A stretch of 64,000 bases of DNA from Astropecten irregularis (GCA_963971285.1 OZ020254.1:3472001-3536000); one strand, 5' to 3'; shown: positions 26,681 to 54,301, counted from the stretch's first letter. Translations and numbers: made by a program. The notes: a model not told the origin generated them from the sequence alone.

Positions 26681-27892
26681 AAATCGTCAAAAACTGAGAA
26701 AGATGGGAAATTGTCCAAATCATGAAGAAATATTATTATTAAACAATAATTTATAAAACGATGTCAAGAGAAAGTGAAAGGCCAAAAAATGGGCCTAAGC
26801 CGACCGAGGTTAATTTCATCTTGGTCTATCTAACGTTACACAAATACTCACACATGCGCAAACTCCGATGTCAAACATGCCTTTTCCGAACTTCAGGCAG
26901 TTTTGGTGGTCACTTCTTACACCTCAACCCAGGTAAAGAAAGAGGATTCAAGAAGATCAGCTGATGTTAATTCCACATACTGCTCTCCATCAACCTGCAT
27001 CACTTCCAGTTCCACACTGTGCACCGTATACACCGTTCAAAAACCCACGTAGAATGCAATGTCGTCCGACGTGTGTACGTAACGTATCCTCGCACACATC
27101 GATGACAAACCAGCCGAGCACGTAGACTACCTCATCTATACATAAATTTTAAAGGTCAATAATTGGAAACAACCATTCTAATAAAGGTAGTTCTTAACAT
27201 TATTGACAAGTTTATATTTGAATTTTCCTATATCTCAAGGTAAAAAGAAGTAAATATTTTATCCGATTTGTATTAGAAAATTTATGTGAGAGATGAAAAA
27301 ATTAATTATTGGCATACAATATAACGAATTTTACATGTATTTATACAGCAACAACGTGCAGTTTTACCTGTGCAGTGAATGGTTCGTCGCTGCCTTCGGA
27401 ATGGGCAACCCCAGAAGGTCGTGGTTTTCACGTGAAGCTTTTTATAGCAGCCAATCAGCGACGTTGGTCAACGAGGCTCCTTCCTGCTTCTCAAAGGATG
27501 ATCCAATCACAATCGCTGATAAGGTGACGTTGACTCGTCAGACTGCAAGTGCACGCGCGCGTGTTCTGTACGTGGAAGCGAAAATTCTAGGACGTGACGA
27601 AATTATTTTGTTTATGCAATTCCGTTGGCTGATCACCTTCACCAGCCAGACAGCTGAACTTCAAGGAAACTTGCACCATACTTACGGGGAAAAACAAAAC
27701 AAAACGAAACAAATGCTATGATGTCCTTAGTTTTGTGATGGTGCATCCAAAAACCACTTATAAAATATTTGTCAGTAGGCCTATACGGATTAATGAAGGC
27801 CTATTTTGAAAACGTTTATAGATTTTTTCTTTGTTTATTTATTAATTATGACCAACTTTAATTTGTTTACCTCTGTTTTGATTTTTTTTATT

Positions 27893-28012
27893 CCAATACA
27901 AGTAATAAACTTTACAAGTAATAAACTGCTGCAAATTGCTCATCAGCCAAAATAATGACCTGAAATGTATAAAATCCTGCTCGGATCGAAATGGCTGCGC
28001 TTTTTTATTGGT
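27893..28012 (+). repeat. Interspersed repeat family G, copy 2
   Basis: AATACAAGTAATAAACTTTA, then TGCTCATCAGCCAAAATAAT, then CCTGCTCGGATCGAAATGG. A partial copy. Confidence 0.7.
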
Positions 28013-29517
28013 TCGAAGCCGGCCTCGAAGGTATTGAACAACTTAATACTTGTAGGATGGGAAGAATTTATTACCGCGACGACGTAACTAGCCGGAAGCG
28101 TACACAATATCTAACTTTGAATAAATTATCATGAATATGAAATTGCGCGGGCACCCTGATTCCAAAATTATAGTTTGGTCAGTCGATCGCCAACCGTGGG
28201 GATATGGATGGGTCGTTGGGCTATGTATAGAGAAAGAAATTTGTAGACTGAGTAGCTAGCCTCAAATTTCACTGCAACTGAACAGGCCACTTCCTCACAG
28301 CAGTCAAAATTTGGGTGAAGTTTTGTGTTGACCGTGAGCCTAATGATCAAGTTATAGGGCCTATAATTGTACGTTCACATGATATATCGCAGTAGGAAAT
28401 TGGCGGTAGTTTACCCTTACTGAAAAACCCAAAACTTAATTCGGAGCAAGGCAAACATTCTTATTTCGACTTTGGTCATCGTACTCAAAACGCATGAAAC
28501 GTGTTTGGACTCCTCCGTGGTCGTGGTGCAAGCGTGGTCCTCGCGTGACCTTTGGGCATATTATTGCCTGTACCAACCATCTGCCTCATGCTCATCAGGG
28601 ATTAGCTGTGAACAATATAGAGCAAGTACAAGAAGCCCTTGCCCTTTGTTGCGGGGTTTGTTCAAGAGGAGTCCCTCCTCCATGATGTAATAACCAGCAG
28701 TGAAGTTTAGTAAATTCAAACTATACGGGCATGATGATGAGTACTCATTTTCAGGGTTGTGAAATAACGCAGTAACCTATCTGGTGAAACCAATATTATT
28801 TAGACAAACTGAAATACAGATACTGGATTGCAGTCGCCGACGATGTAGGCCTAGGCTATACGTTGTAACGTGTAAATCCAAGCTTGGCATGATGGCATGT
28901 GGATATCAGTGTGTCGAGTGTGTGCATGGTATGGTCAATATTGGCGTGGTTCGCCAGTCCGTCCACAGTCAAGTCTACGTACCGCCATGCAGGCTGTACT
29001 TCTCTGTCTCAAGGAGATGGGGATGGAAATCGTGAGCATGATGCAAGATTGGTATTGGTTGTGCAGTAACACCATGATATATCCTAGGCCATCACCCTTT
29101 AATGTGTGAGTTTGGGATAGCTCCGAAAAGAGCCGCGGTTGAACGACATTCCGGGTATCAGTATGGCTGTCTTCAGACTGAAGTTCAGGAGAAATGAACT
29201 GGTGATTATCTTCGCCCGTACGACCTGGCCCACAGTGAAGCTCGGCTCGGAGTATAGCTTTCAGGTCTCATATTCGACACAATTCTTTCGTAAATTATTT
29301 TGAAGAATGATCATTCAGCAAGGCTGAAAGCTAAGCGACCATTCTTTTCTGAAATTAAATTTAACTTTAATGATCATAATACGATTTAAACGGGGCTTTT
29401 TGCCGGTCTGACCTTGAAGGAAAGTCCTCCCATGGTATGACAGCTGGGAAAGTGTGTATACAGAATGATGAAGCATTGCATGCATCTTGCTTTTACAATA
29501 ACACTATACATTAATTC

Positions 29518-29695
29518 GGCTCCACTTCGTGAATCTATTCTAAAATAATTGGTATCAAAATAGAGGCCTTTGGCTGCGGTTCGGAAGTAAATTTTTTGGT
29601 TTGAAAAAGGAAAACAGAGCTTCAGCTTCAATGAAAAACCACAACTTATTTTCATCACAGAGCTGGAGCCTGAGCCTAATCCGGCGTTTCGTAAT
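29518..29695 (+). repeat. Inverted-repeat family F, copy 3
   Basis: Close match to copy 2, including ATCAAAATAGAGGCCTTTGG and GAAAACAGAGCTTCAGCTTC, ending TAATCCGGCGTTTCGTAA. Confidence 0.75.
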
Positions 29696-31554
29696 CCCCA
29701 CAATATAATTATACAAGAAACGGCTCACATCAATGTAAGGCTGTAAGCACATCACAATGACTGTTATTCATACAAAAAAATCACAACCGGATTAGTATAA
29801 CGGGCTACAAAAACACACACACACTGTAGACAAGATAAATAAGACCCAGTAATTGGGGCACTGAACTTCCTTTTTTAACTTTGGTCGACCCCAAAATTTA
29901 AAAAGGGAGTTCAGCGCCTCATGTTGTTTTGCAGAAACATTATAATAATAGAAATTCTGGATCTGGACCAAAATTAAACAGCCACATCACCCTCAAATTG
30001 ACAATAATAAAATAAAGACATTTTTTTCAAAATTTAAACTGGTGTTCATATCATTTTGACTTCGAGTGATGGCAGTCTGCATATTCAGTTTCTCCGGTCC
30101 CATTTGGACGTTGAGACTTGAGAGGACACCCAAGAAATGACCGCTCACATTATTTTTTACGCATGTGCACGCATATCGTCATCTTAGGATCGGGAAGTTA
30201 AGTATCTTAACCATGCCATTTAAATTTTTAAGAAATGCTTATTCTCACTCATATTTTACAATATATTGTAGTTTTATGAGCTTTCACTGAATGAGAAACT
30301 GCGCAAAACCTCTGTTGACAAACGGCAACCGTGCGTAAACAGAAATGTTGTCACAACTTTTTCGATTTCACAAACACAGAGGGCGCTATTTCGGCTGAAT
30401 GCGAAAGTCGTTTCCACCAAAAACAGAAAAAAAAGTATTTCGCCTCCACGACCACTGGCAGTAGAAAATTCATCTGATGTTCGTTTGTAAAGATAATTCT
30501 CGCATTGATTTCCTTAGAATCTAAAATCATTAGCTTAGTTTTCCCTTTTCTCGACATTCATAAAAAAAGTGAAGTATGACCGGCGACTTGAAACTTGAGG
30601 GCGCTCTTTAAGAATAGAAGGGTGCGCCACACATATGTATTGGGGTAAATTCAGAGTTGAAAAGAACAAACCTTTTGGGTGAAGCATTGCAAGTGGCAGT
30701 TTGAACCTTTATTTATCTTATTCTTTTCAATTTTTGGTTGTTTACTGATAAGATCTTCTGCTAATTAACCCCAAGATAAATACACCCCAAATTGTCGATT
30801 TTGAATTTTTCCCAACCCCACTTGCAGCCAGTTTTCATGAAGCAACACTGTTTTCAAAGCGAATTGAGCCAAATTTAAAGCCAAAATAAATATCTCCACA
30901 AAGTCTCCACAAAAGCTTGAAGAACTGAACCCCCAGGTTGTGATAAATTGTTATAATTTCACACAATATATTAATCGCACCCCCCCCCCCAAAAAAAAAG
31001 GTCAGTACATTGATTTTGGGCCTATTTCCTGTGGAGCACCCAGAATAAAAGAGTCATACAAAAACTGAGAAGTCTAAACACGCATGAGTCAAATTTTGCT
31101 ACAAAAGCAAATTACATATGGTAGAAGTTCAGAAATTTTATTTCAAACATTTTACTACCAAAAAGATGTGGATTTATATTTCTTGGGGAGGGGAGGAGGG
31201 GCAGATCTCATTAAGTGCTTTAAGTCACGTTTTTTTAAATAAAAATTTCAAACCATTTCAACAAAAAAAATCTTTCAGAACATGTAAATGCACATTTAAG
31301 TGGTGCATAGGCTTTACCGAAACAATTTTATATGCACAATGAAAAGAATGCAATTATTCTAGATCAGATTTGCTGATCAAAACAATTGAGGCCTTTGAAA
31401 TATTGAGACATTTCAAGGTATCCTTTTAGAAAGGCTGTGTAGAATATCCAGAAACACAAGGTTGCTCTTGAAACAAATTGCTGAATATAAATGATTATAA
31501 ATTCTTAAAAGCAGACAACACCCTTATTTGTTTTAAAATACTGATTACGGATCT

Positions 31555-32390
31555 GATGTTCTGTTGCTGCATTCTGTAGCCATCAGCAGGCTCCCTGATG
31601 TACTGTTGCTGCATTCTGTAGCCATCAGCAGGCTACCTGATGTACTGTTGCTGCATTCTGTAGCCATCAGCAGGCTACCTGATGTACTGTTGCTGCATTC
31701 TGTAGCCATCAGCAGGCTACCTGATGTACTGTTGCTGCATTCTGTAGCCATCAGCAGGCTACCTGATGTACTGTTGCTGCATTCTGTAGCCATCAGCAGG
31801 CTACCTAATGTACTGTTGCTGCATTCTGTAGCCATCAGCAGGCTACCTGATGTACTGCTGCTGTATTCTGTAGCCATCAGCAGGTTAACTGATGTACTGT
31901 TGCTGCGTTCTGTAGCCATCAGCAGGCTACCTGATGTACTGCTGCTGCATTCTGTAGCCATCAGCAGGTAAACTGATGTACTGTTGCTGCGATCTGTAGC
32001 CATCAGCAGGCTACCTGGTGTACTGTTGCTAGATTATGTAGCCATCAGCAGGCTACCTGATGTACTGCTGCTGTATTCTGTAGCCATCAGCAGGTTAACT
32101 GATGTACTGTTGCTGCGTTCTGTAGCCATCAGCAGGCTACCTGATGTACTGTTGCTAGATTATGTAGCCATCAGCAGGCTACCTGATGTACTGCTGCTGT
32201 ATTCTGTAGCCATCAGCAGGCTACCTGATGTACTGTTGCTAGATTATGTAGCCATCAGCAGGCTACCTGATGTACTGCTGCTGTATTCTGTAGCCATCAG
32301 CAGGCTACCTGATGTACTGCTGCTGTATTCTGTAGCCATCAGCAGGCTACCTGACGCACTGTTGCTGCAGTCTGTAGCAATTACCACAGT
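31555..32390. repeat. 42-bp minisatellite, 19 full units plus a degenerate one
   Basis: Units start every 42 bp from 31555. The core shared by nearly all units is TGTAGCCATCAGCAGG; variation clusters in three places: TTGCTGC/CTGCTGT/TTGCTAG, ATTCTG/ATTATG/GTTCTG and GGCTACCT/GGTTAACT. Units 2-7 are almost identical, while units 12-18 alternate between the TTGCTAGATTATG and CTGCTGTATTCTG variants. Because 42 is a multiple of three, each strand has a long open frame with a 14-residue period (minus LLMATECSNSTSGS; plus LLLHSVAISRLPDV). It lies about 215 bp downstream of the GINS4 stop codon. Confidence 0.97.
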
Positions 32391-32604
32391 AGGTTAAATT
32401 GTGGGGTTGGATTCTGCAGCTAATCTGTAGGTCTGGAAGTCACGCATTTTTACAATCCATTTTGAAATACAAAGATTCACTCCATGAGTGTTCGAAGGGC
32501 TCGTCTCAGCACATTCCTTTTTAAGCTCCATTCATAATCCCCTTTAACTTCCTCCACATCATCTTAGTCAATTTGTCCACATACAGATAAAACAATATCA
32601 TTGT

Positions 32605-35600
32605 TCATATTAAAGAGACAGCTCCGTCTGCAGTAAGTGACGCAATGGGTTGATACCTCATGATGTACTGGGCCCCTTCTTCAAGATCAATGACTTCAGC
32701 ACTGTGAGAAAGACACAAAGGTACACTCGGTATTTAAGAAGTGAGTGGTTTCATGGCTTCTGAATGCCAAACAAACAAAGCTAATTTTTTATTAGGGACA
32801 CCACTAACAAAGGGCTGGATAGCTCGGTTGCTAGAGCACCAGTAAGGTATTCTTGGGGGCGCTGGTTCATAAAATTCAGAGTTTAGGGTAATTTTCTCTG
32901 CACAAATTGATTACCAATGGTGTCAAATTTATACCCATGAGTATAGAAACTTTCAGAAATTGCTGTACCATTTATCCTCCACAGAAATGTCATACCGCAT
33001 AACCAATGACTTTCTTGGACATGAAACCTGACAAGAAAAATGCTGTTTTGATTTACTTTTGGTCGTCCTCCAACTCCGGTTCAATAAGGACTTGTTCCTG
33101 TTTCTTGTTGGCTCTCAGGAACACGTAGCTATCGAGGTTGGGCTTTGGAGCTGTTAAGATAAAGCAAGAAATGGAAAGACTAACACACATGACAGCAATA
33201 CAATAATTCAAATTAACACTGTAAAATACGTATTTCTCAATTCCAAAAATAACAAGCTGACTTTTGATTGTTTCAACTTTCAAGTAAATGACTCGCTGGA
33301 CACAATACATTTTCATCCGACAGACGGGCTGAAGAGTTGCCCTCAATAATTATGTCAGCAATAGTTTGTATTATATTTTGGAGAGATTTTTCTGTGCCTG
33401 GATTTCAGCATGTGGAGTCACTTCACTTTATAATGAAGAGCATGAAGATTAATCGAGTTGATGAGTTGTCAGTATCACCATAGTGATTTGTTTTGTGACA
33501 TCACACATTGCTTAGCCATTAAGATGATTTCACACTTCAGATCAATCTTAGTGCTTCGGACTGAAATCGGACCCAGCTATATCTTGATTTTGAAAGAAAG
33601 AGCATCATACTTGTATTGAAGTGATATTATGCCAAGTACAAAATATTCCATAGGAGCATTTGATCTTGCAACCATTATGATGAACGGTTTAGGGCACCTG
33701 CATTCTGACAGCACTTGGACCACAGAGGGCCAGAACAGAGACCTCACTCACCTCTCTTATCCTGTTCCAGTGCTTGCAGGTTAGGTGGCATGTGCCTTAG
33801 TGCAACCGTCTTGAAGTGGGTTTCTGTGTTCTCTGAAAATCTGCAATCAAAACAAGTAAATGAAATGCAGCCTTAACCTAACCCACCCGAGTCCTCCAAA
33901 ATCCTTCTGGTAGTTTTGGAGGATTTCGGTGGACTCAGATTATAATGTCATTTTCCAAGGGAGTACCACTGGAGGAGTGGCAAGGATTCAGGATAAACGC
34001 GATTTTTAAGGTAGGGCCAATGAAGGATTCTGAAGGATTCAGGATTCAGGTACCTCTCATTTTGAGTATAAGTGAAATCGCTGGAGGACTGTGGAGGATT
34101 CAGGATGAAGGCAGTTTTTAAAGTATGACCAATCGAAATTAAGTACGTTTTTCGCTAATTTCTCGTGTCTCAGATGTCCGATTGAGCTCAAATTTTCACA
34201 GGTGTGTTATTTCATGTACATGCTTGATCAGACAAAGTGTGAGTGCTGCTCTGTGACAATTACCAATCATGTATTATACCTTTAGTTTAAACACACTGGG
34301 AGTGGGTCTACATATTTAATCTTGCTACTTACTCTTTAGCAAAAGCCAATTCTTCAGGTGATAATCTAGACGGTTCCTCATCCTTCCTTGATGCTTCTTT
34401 TTTCAAAATATTATGAAAATATTTCTCAATCTACAACCAGAAAAAAATCAATCATTTTGTTATCATTATCAGAATACAAAATTCAAATTTCTTGAGGCTT
34501 TCCAAAAAGGAGGGATCTTAATGATTTCCAAAATAATGATTAGAATTTTAGAAATTTGTAAATAATTCCATTTTCCCTATTTTTCTTATCTGAAATTCAA
34601 CTTAGGATATCTCATGTGGGCTACAAACCTTTTCTAATCGTATCCTCAAGTAGCTGTTCAAAACATATCTTATCCTGTCAATCTGGATGAAGAAAGAGAA
34701 AATTCATTCAATATTACACTTTATGCATACATGATTTTAATTCACATCCCATAGTAATTTTTAAGAAATATCTAATTTGTTGACAAATGATCTTGGATCT
34801 GACATTTTGGATCTGCATTGTGTTCCTGCCCTTTTCCCAAACATTCTGACATGAAACTTTTCATTTCACATCTCGCCGGGGTAAATTATGTTCTGACTGA
34901 AAAAAGAAAGAAATACAAGTAATGAACTGCTGCAAACTGCTCATCAACCAAAATAACCTGAAATATATCAAATGCTTGGGTTTAGGAGGGCCTGACGCAT
35001 TTCCATCCTAGCAGGATCTTTCTCAAAGGCTAAATAACGAAGGACAACAACATGCAAGTGAAAGAAACACACATGAATGGATCGGGACACAAGGGGGGGG
35101 GGTGTTTATAGATAAGGTACGATTAGTCAGACAGAGGGGTCAGATAGGCAAGATCAAAGGTACCATACGACAAAAGGGTGGAGAAGAAAAAAAGAAAGAA
35201 AGGATGATCCAACCTCCATCTTATGGACTATGATGCGAAAGTCTCCCTTCTTGCAGCAATTGATGTTGGTTTCCATCTGGTGTATCTGCTCCAGCATACA
35301 GTCAATGAGCTCTGACTTACTCTCCAAGATGTCTGGGGAAAACTTCTCATTTAGCCATGCCTGCAAGTGCAAGGAAGTAAATTTTTTATGCAATGTGAAA
35401 TGTCTGTGATTTAGAGAATTTTTCATTCAAACACATAAGGACTGCTTTATACATGTCATTAAATGCAATTTAAGCCACTTGACATTTGATTTCATTTCTA
35501 GCACTCTAATAAATGAAGCATTTCAATCATAATATATGCCCACCCCTTGGTAAATATGCACACTATCACTGACAACTGTGATTGCGACATCAGGCCTGTT

Positions 35601-35926
35601 GAGCGCAATGTTGACGACTGTGCAAGTTTTAAACAGTGCACAATTTTGAATTTCACATTCATAATCATTTGGGATTTTTGTTTAACCGCACGTAGCAACC
35701 TTCACTTAAGTTTGGCCTAGGTAAGGTTAAAAACGTTGGACACAGCCTCACAGGTTTTCTTTTCAAAACGAGTCACTTCAGAAAAACGGTTAAAGATTGC
35801 GCACAACAACAGGCCTACCTCTTCGATTTTCTGCAACACATCCGCAGCTGTCATCTCCACTTCATCATCACTCCATTCATCTTCTTGAATTTCATCTTCT
35901 TGGATTTCATCTTCTCCACTCGCCAT
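32605..35926 (-). CDS. GINS4: GINS complex subunit 4 (SLD5), seven exons, complete
   Basis: SLD5 is a subunit of the GINS tetramer, which joins CDC45 and MCM2-7 to form the replicative CMG helicase in the nucleus. Exons in transcript order: 35926-35819, 35360-35214, 34682-34629, 34430-34333, 33840-33752, 33150-33057, 32701-32605. All junctions are GT-AG and phases agree, giving 228 aa, close to the vertebrate 223. Recognisable SLD5 signatures: acidic N-terminus, AWLNEKFSPDILESK in exon 2, DRIRYVLNSYLRIRLEK in exon 3, SRLSPEELAFAKE in exon 4, ALRHMPPNLQ in exon 5, APKPNLDSYVFLR in exon 6, and a beta-rich C-terminus ending DGAVSLI. The frame upstream of the ATG reaches only a TTG, so MASGEDE is taken as the start. 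Exon 6 read without splicing stops just after EDDQK; the donor there (GTAAAT) leads in phase to the C-terminal exon. The exon 2 donor GTTGGA and exon 3 donor GTTTGT are weak. Confidence 0.93.
34140..34280 (+). mobile_element. MITE family B fragment in GINS4 intron 4
   Basis: Right half only. It matches 14825-14962 closely (GATTGAGCTCAAATTTTCAC, ATCAGACAAAGTGTGAGTGC) and ends TGTATTATACC. Confidence 0.75.
34912..35035 (+). repeat. Interspersed repeat family G, copy 3, GINS4 intron 2
   Basis: Holds AAGTAATGAACTGCTGCAAA, TAGGAGGGCCTGACGCATTT and CCTAGCAGGATCTTTCTC, all shared with the other G copies. Confidence 0.75.
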
Positions 35927-36081
35927 TTCAAATCGCAAACTTTGAATTCGTCTTTTCAGATAAAGTAATACAAATGAGTAAGCCTATCGACAATTTGTAA
36001 TATAACGGCCGTCCTAAGCTGAAGTCTGAAAACTGAAATGCAAAATGTATGAGACAGATTCAGAAAGTAGCCTACACAAAC

Positions 36082-36089
36082 TTCCCGCG
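36082..36089. promoter_or_regulatory. Candidate E2F site in the GINS4/TNKS promoter
   Basis: TTCCCGCG matches the E2F/DP consensus TTTSSCGC in its core. It lies 156 bp upstream of the GINS4 ATG. Replication genes are common E2F targets, so the site would couple GINS4 to S phase. Motif match only. Confidence 0.45.
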
Positions 36090-36111
36090 GTTGACGCCAT
36101 TTTGCTATTGA

Positions 36112-36121
36112 GTCACGTGAC
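36112..36121. promoter_or_regulatory. Palindromic E-box GTCACGTGAC
   Basis: A perfect 10-bp palindrome with CACGTG core, the preferred site of USF, MYC/MAX and MITF/TFE bHLH-zip factors. It sits 186 bp from the GINS4 ATG and 244 bp from the tankyrase ATG and is orientation-neutral, which suits a bidirectional promoter. Confidence 0.45.
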
Positions 36122-36364
36122 TTGTATTTTTTTGTAAAAAGTCCAAAAAAGAGAAAAACTAATCTCTAATTAATTTTATACGAATCTATAACCACATTCA
36201 TCATGAATTTAGTCAGATGGAAATTTGTTTGTTTTCACAATTGATTGTAACACAGAATATTATCGATTTCTTTTTGCTTTTTGATGATTCGGGTGTCTGA
36301 CGAGAATTTACGAAATTATGCGAGATTTCACGAGATGAGGTGGAATGATGATAAAAATGTCAAA

Positions 36365-51661
<15,297 letters not shown>

Positions 51662-52083
51662 CCTCCGACTCTGCTGACGTCTTGTCACAGATGAAACCCC
51701 TTCAGTCTCGCTCCGAGATGTAATCAGTGTCTGATGGCAGTGATGAATAACCCTTGACCTCACATCAGATGAACTTTAACCCTCCCAGATGAACCTTGAA
51801 CCCTGCCCTGTGTAATGACATGTCAATGGTTCTATTGTAAGTTCTTGTTTATATCTGCCACAGCATATTCTTATCTAAAGTCAGTTTGGGAATAGGTAAT
51901 TGTACTGTATATCAAGTTGATTTTGTTGGTTGTTTTTTTCAGTTGAGCGTGTAATATTGCAGGTTTCCCTGTAACCAGCGAATTCTTGTCCCCCATGCCT
52001 GCCAAAATTCATCCTGAGATATTTTGGAGGACATAGGTCTGTATTGGTCACGCACTGTCGCATTACGTGAAGCTTTGTGGTGT

Positions 52084-52089
52084 AATAAA
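52084..52089 (+). terminator. Candidate tankyrase polyadenylation signal
   Basis: AATAAA, about 420 bp after the tankyrase stop codon, is the first canonical hexamer downstream. Another lies near 53716 (cacAATAAAgtg), so alternative 3' ends are possible. Confidence 0.5.
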
Positions 52090-52621
52090 CTCTAAGGAAG
52101 ATTAGACAAGTTTGCTCGCATAAACTGTAACACACAAGGTACATACAACAACATTTATGTTGTTTCTGGCCTCCAGATCAGTGATCTTGCTGATCTGGAT
52201 CCCATTTTAGCGTATCCTGCATGGGATGTGGATCTGCATGATCACCGATCACGTGCCAAAACAAACAGGCCCTTAGTGGTCAGGCCATGCGTGTGGATTT
52301 AATGGCTGTGTCTTAGCATCTCTGAACCAGAGGGCAGATTGTCTTGAAAACCTCTACCAGTCATCTGAAATGAAAACATCCTTGTAAAAGAATTGGTGAA
52401 GTGGTGTCCCCTTGTCACCAACAAACAAACAAACACCCCAACAAACAAGTTTTCTTTCTTACCCTGCTATGAATGCTACTACAGTTACTGATTATCAGTA
52501 TGTGGTATATAATTGCACTTATTTTTTGTAGGCTCTGTTTTCTTTGAAATTGTTTAGTAAATGACAAAGTAAATAATTCGCTAGAATTTCCAAAGATATG
52601 GAACTACGGGAATTTACAAAA

Positions 52622-52812
52622 ATGGGGCTTGAGGCTGGGCTTGGGATTCATTTTACTACCGCCATTTTGTGTTGAAGGGCTTGAGATACACGCCAAAGCT
52701 GGAGCTTTTCTTCGGCTTCGTCATGTTGCCCAATCCCTTCATTTCGTTTTGTGGGCCTCAAATGGCAGTAGCGAAACAAGTCCCAAGCCTGGCCTCAAGC
52801 CTGGTTTTGGCC
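52622..52812. repeat. Inverted repeat related to family F, downstream of tankyrase
   Basis: The arms GGGCTTGAGGCTGGGCTTGG and CCAAGCCTGGCCTCAAGCC bound a GC-richer interior (GCCAAAGCTGGAGCTTTTC). The design is like family F; sequence identity is limited. Confidence 0.6.
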
Positions 52813-52951
52813 CATGGAAAGTTGGGAATAAGACACTGGCAAAAATGACGAGCTGAAAGCCTTGGATTCCTTTGAGAATTTCTCCACTTCCAGAGGAGAT
52901 TTCTGGTTGTATAACAGACCTTACTGTGGCGTCAAAAACATTCTCAGTTAA

Positions 52952-53318
52952 AGGGAGGGTACAGAATTGGTAAGACAAAATACACTTCATAATCACAGAT
53001 TCACATAAAACTTACACAGTATAACGGTGATGATAGGTGAAAACATCCCATGAAATGTTTTTGTCTGAAATGCCATATTCGTTGAGAAATAAATGAAACC
53101 ATTTTCCGATTGGAATAAATTGCTTCGAAGCGTTTTATTCATTCGTTGAAATGTGTACAGTTCTCCGTACACGGGTTTTCACTATTTTCTCGTGACCCAG
53201 ATGGCTGATTGACCTCAAACTTCTACAGGTTTGTCAGTTAAGGTATATGATGGATTACATAATGTGCTTTCACTGTCAGCAACAGTTTTGTCGCAAACAC
53301 CAGTTCTGTACCATCCCT
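52952..53318 (+). mobile_element. MITE family B2 copy downstream of tankyrase, both TTAA intact
   Basis: 367 bp between TTAA at 52948-52951 and 53319-53322. Very similar to the copy at 47372, but longer by a block near GTCAGTTAAGGTATATGATG. Confidence 0.88.
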
Positions 53319-53804
53319 TTAATAGAAGAATTCTTTTTGCAGAGTAATTTTCAGCCCACCGTCTGAAAGAAGCAGAGGAACATGCAGACTTTTGTTGATT
53401 TTGTGCTTTGATGCCAAATTTGAAAACTCACAACTTTTGGAAATACCAGCAGATCTCCTCAGTATTTCTATCTACCTCAATTTGGAAAAGCATGGAGGAT
53501 GGTACACATGAAAGGTTTTGACTTGTGAGCAAATAGTACTGACATCGTGTCCGTACTGCAGGCTAACCCGAAGGGTTTTTGAATAATTTGTAAGGCCATT
53601 TCAAGTGGGCAAGTGTTATTACTGTAATTTGGTGGCAGTGTTGTGCAATTTGGTGCTATCTGTGTAGATTTCTATGTGTCAAAAGTCGCCATCAGTTTAT
53701 AACCTCTTATGTCACAATAAAGTGTAAGTGGGCACAAAGGTGGACTTTACTTTGTTAAAAAGTTCAAAATGGACTGTCAAAGGTCACCATGAGTTAATAC
53801 TTGG

Positions 53805-54301
53805 AGGGATAATACATGATTGGAATGGGAGACTTTTGAGAACCGGTCTTCAAGTCAACAGCGAAAGGGCACGCAATTGTGAGCATGCGCGCGTTGTTTT
53901 GCGCCTGCGCTGTTGTGCGTGCACGTGCGCTGTTGACTTGAAGACCGATTTTCAAAAGTCTCCCATTGGGTAAAGGTCAAAGAACAGCTCTGGCTTAAAC
54001 GTTGAATCTATGTATGTATGAAATTAATTACCAACGAAAATTTTAGCTCAACTTTGGGTCATCCGACTAACAGGAAAATACTGAAAAACTCCATTTCTTT
54101 TCTTTTTTTTCTTTTATTTCAAATAAGATTTTAAAATAGTTTGGATCTCCCCGAGACGTGTTTGCGTTCTCTTTTCTTCTGAAAAGCAAAAATTAGGCAA
54201 AATCCAAGCAAAATTAAGTTTCTACCATCACCATCTTGAAAATTTTGTGTAAATCTGAGTACATTTGTCATTTTTTACTTTACCAATCATATGTTATTCC
54301 T
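53805..54301 (+). mobile_element. Diverged B-type MITE with a foldback inside it
   Basis: The ends AGGGATAATACATGATTGG and CCAATCATATGTTATTCC are inverse of each other and resemble family B ends. The flanking TTAA are decayed. An unrelated foldback (53825-53966) lies just inside the left end. Confidence 0.65.
53825..53966. repeat. Foldback with 39-bp arms and a GC-rich CpG centre
   Basis: The arms 53825-53863 and 53928-53966 are inverse of each other at about 37 of 39 positions (GGTCTTCAAGTCAACAGCG and its complement). The 64-bp centre is rich in GCGC, TGCGC and GCATGCGC, unlike the surroundings. Confidence 0.9.

Larger units (their letters stand above)
25319..31554. other. Intergenic between PPP1R3 and GINS4, mostly unexplained
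   Basis: The proximal part probably includes the PPP1R3 5' UTR and promoter. GGATTTACAAATCCG occurs twice (about 25588 and 25644). A 142-codon frame at 27293-27721 and GC-richer frames at 28472-29109 show no family I recognise. Family G and F copies lie at 27893 and 29518. Confidence 0.5.
35927..36364. promoter_or_regulatory. Shared divergent promoter of GINS4 and tankyrase
   Basis: The 438 bp between the two start codons must contain both 5' UTRs and probably both core promoters. It holds TTCCCGCG (E2F type, 36082-36089), the palindrome GTCACGTGAC with an E-box core (36112-36121), and CAAAATGGCG in minus orientation (36095-36104). The same CAAAATGGCG runs into the tankyrase start codon at 36361-36370, and the GINS4 start lies in AAATGGCG (minus, 35921-35928). 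No TATA box is convincing. E2F control fits a replication gene; transcription factor use is inferred from motif matches only. Confidence 0.65.

Noticed and set aside
27293-27721. 142-codon plus-strand gene
   Set aside because: No recognisable domain, no splice partners seen, and another frame overlaps it; chance is more likely.
28472-29109. Gene in a GC-richer patch
   Set aside because: Several short frames compete, and none resembles a known family.
31555-32390. CRISPR array
   Set aside because: The whole unit repeats without unique spacers, and the genome is eukaryotic.
31545-32397. Protein-coding gene across the minisatellite
   Set aside because: Open frames on both strands follow automatically from a 42-bp stop-free unit; no flanking exons or start context.
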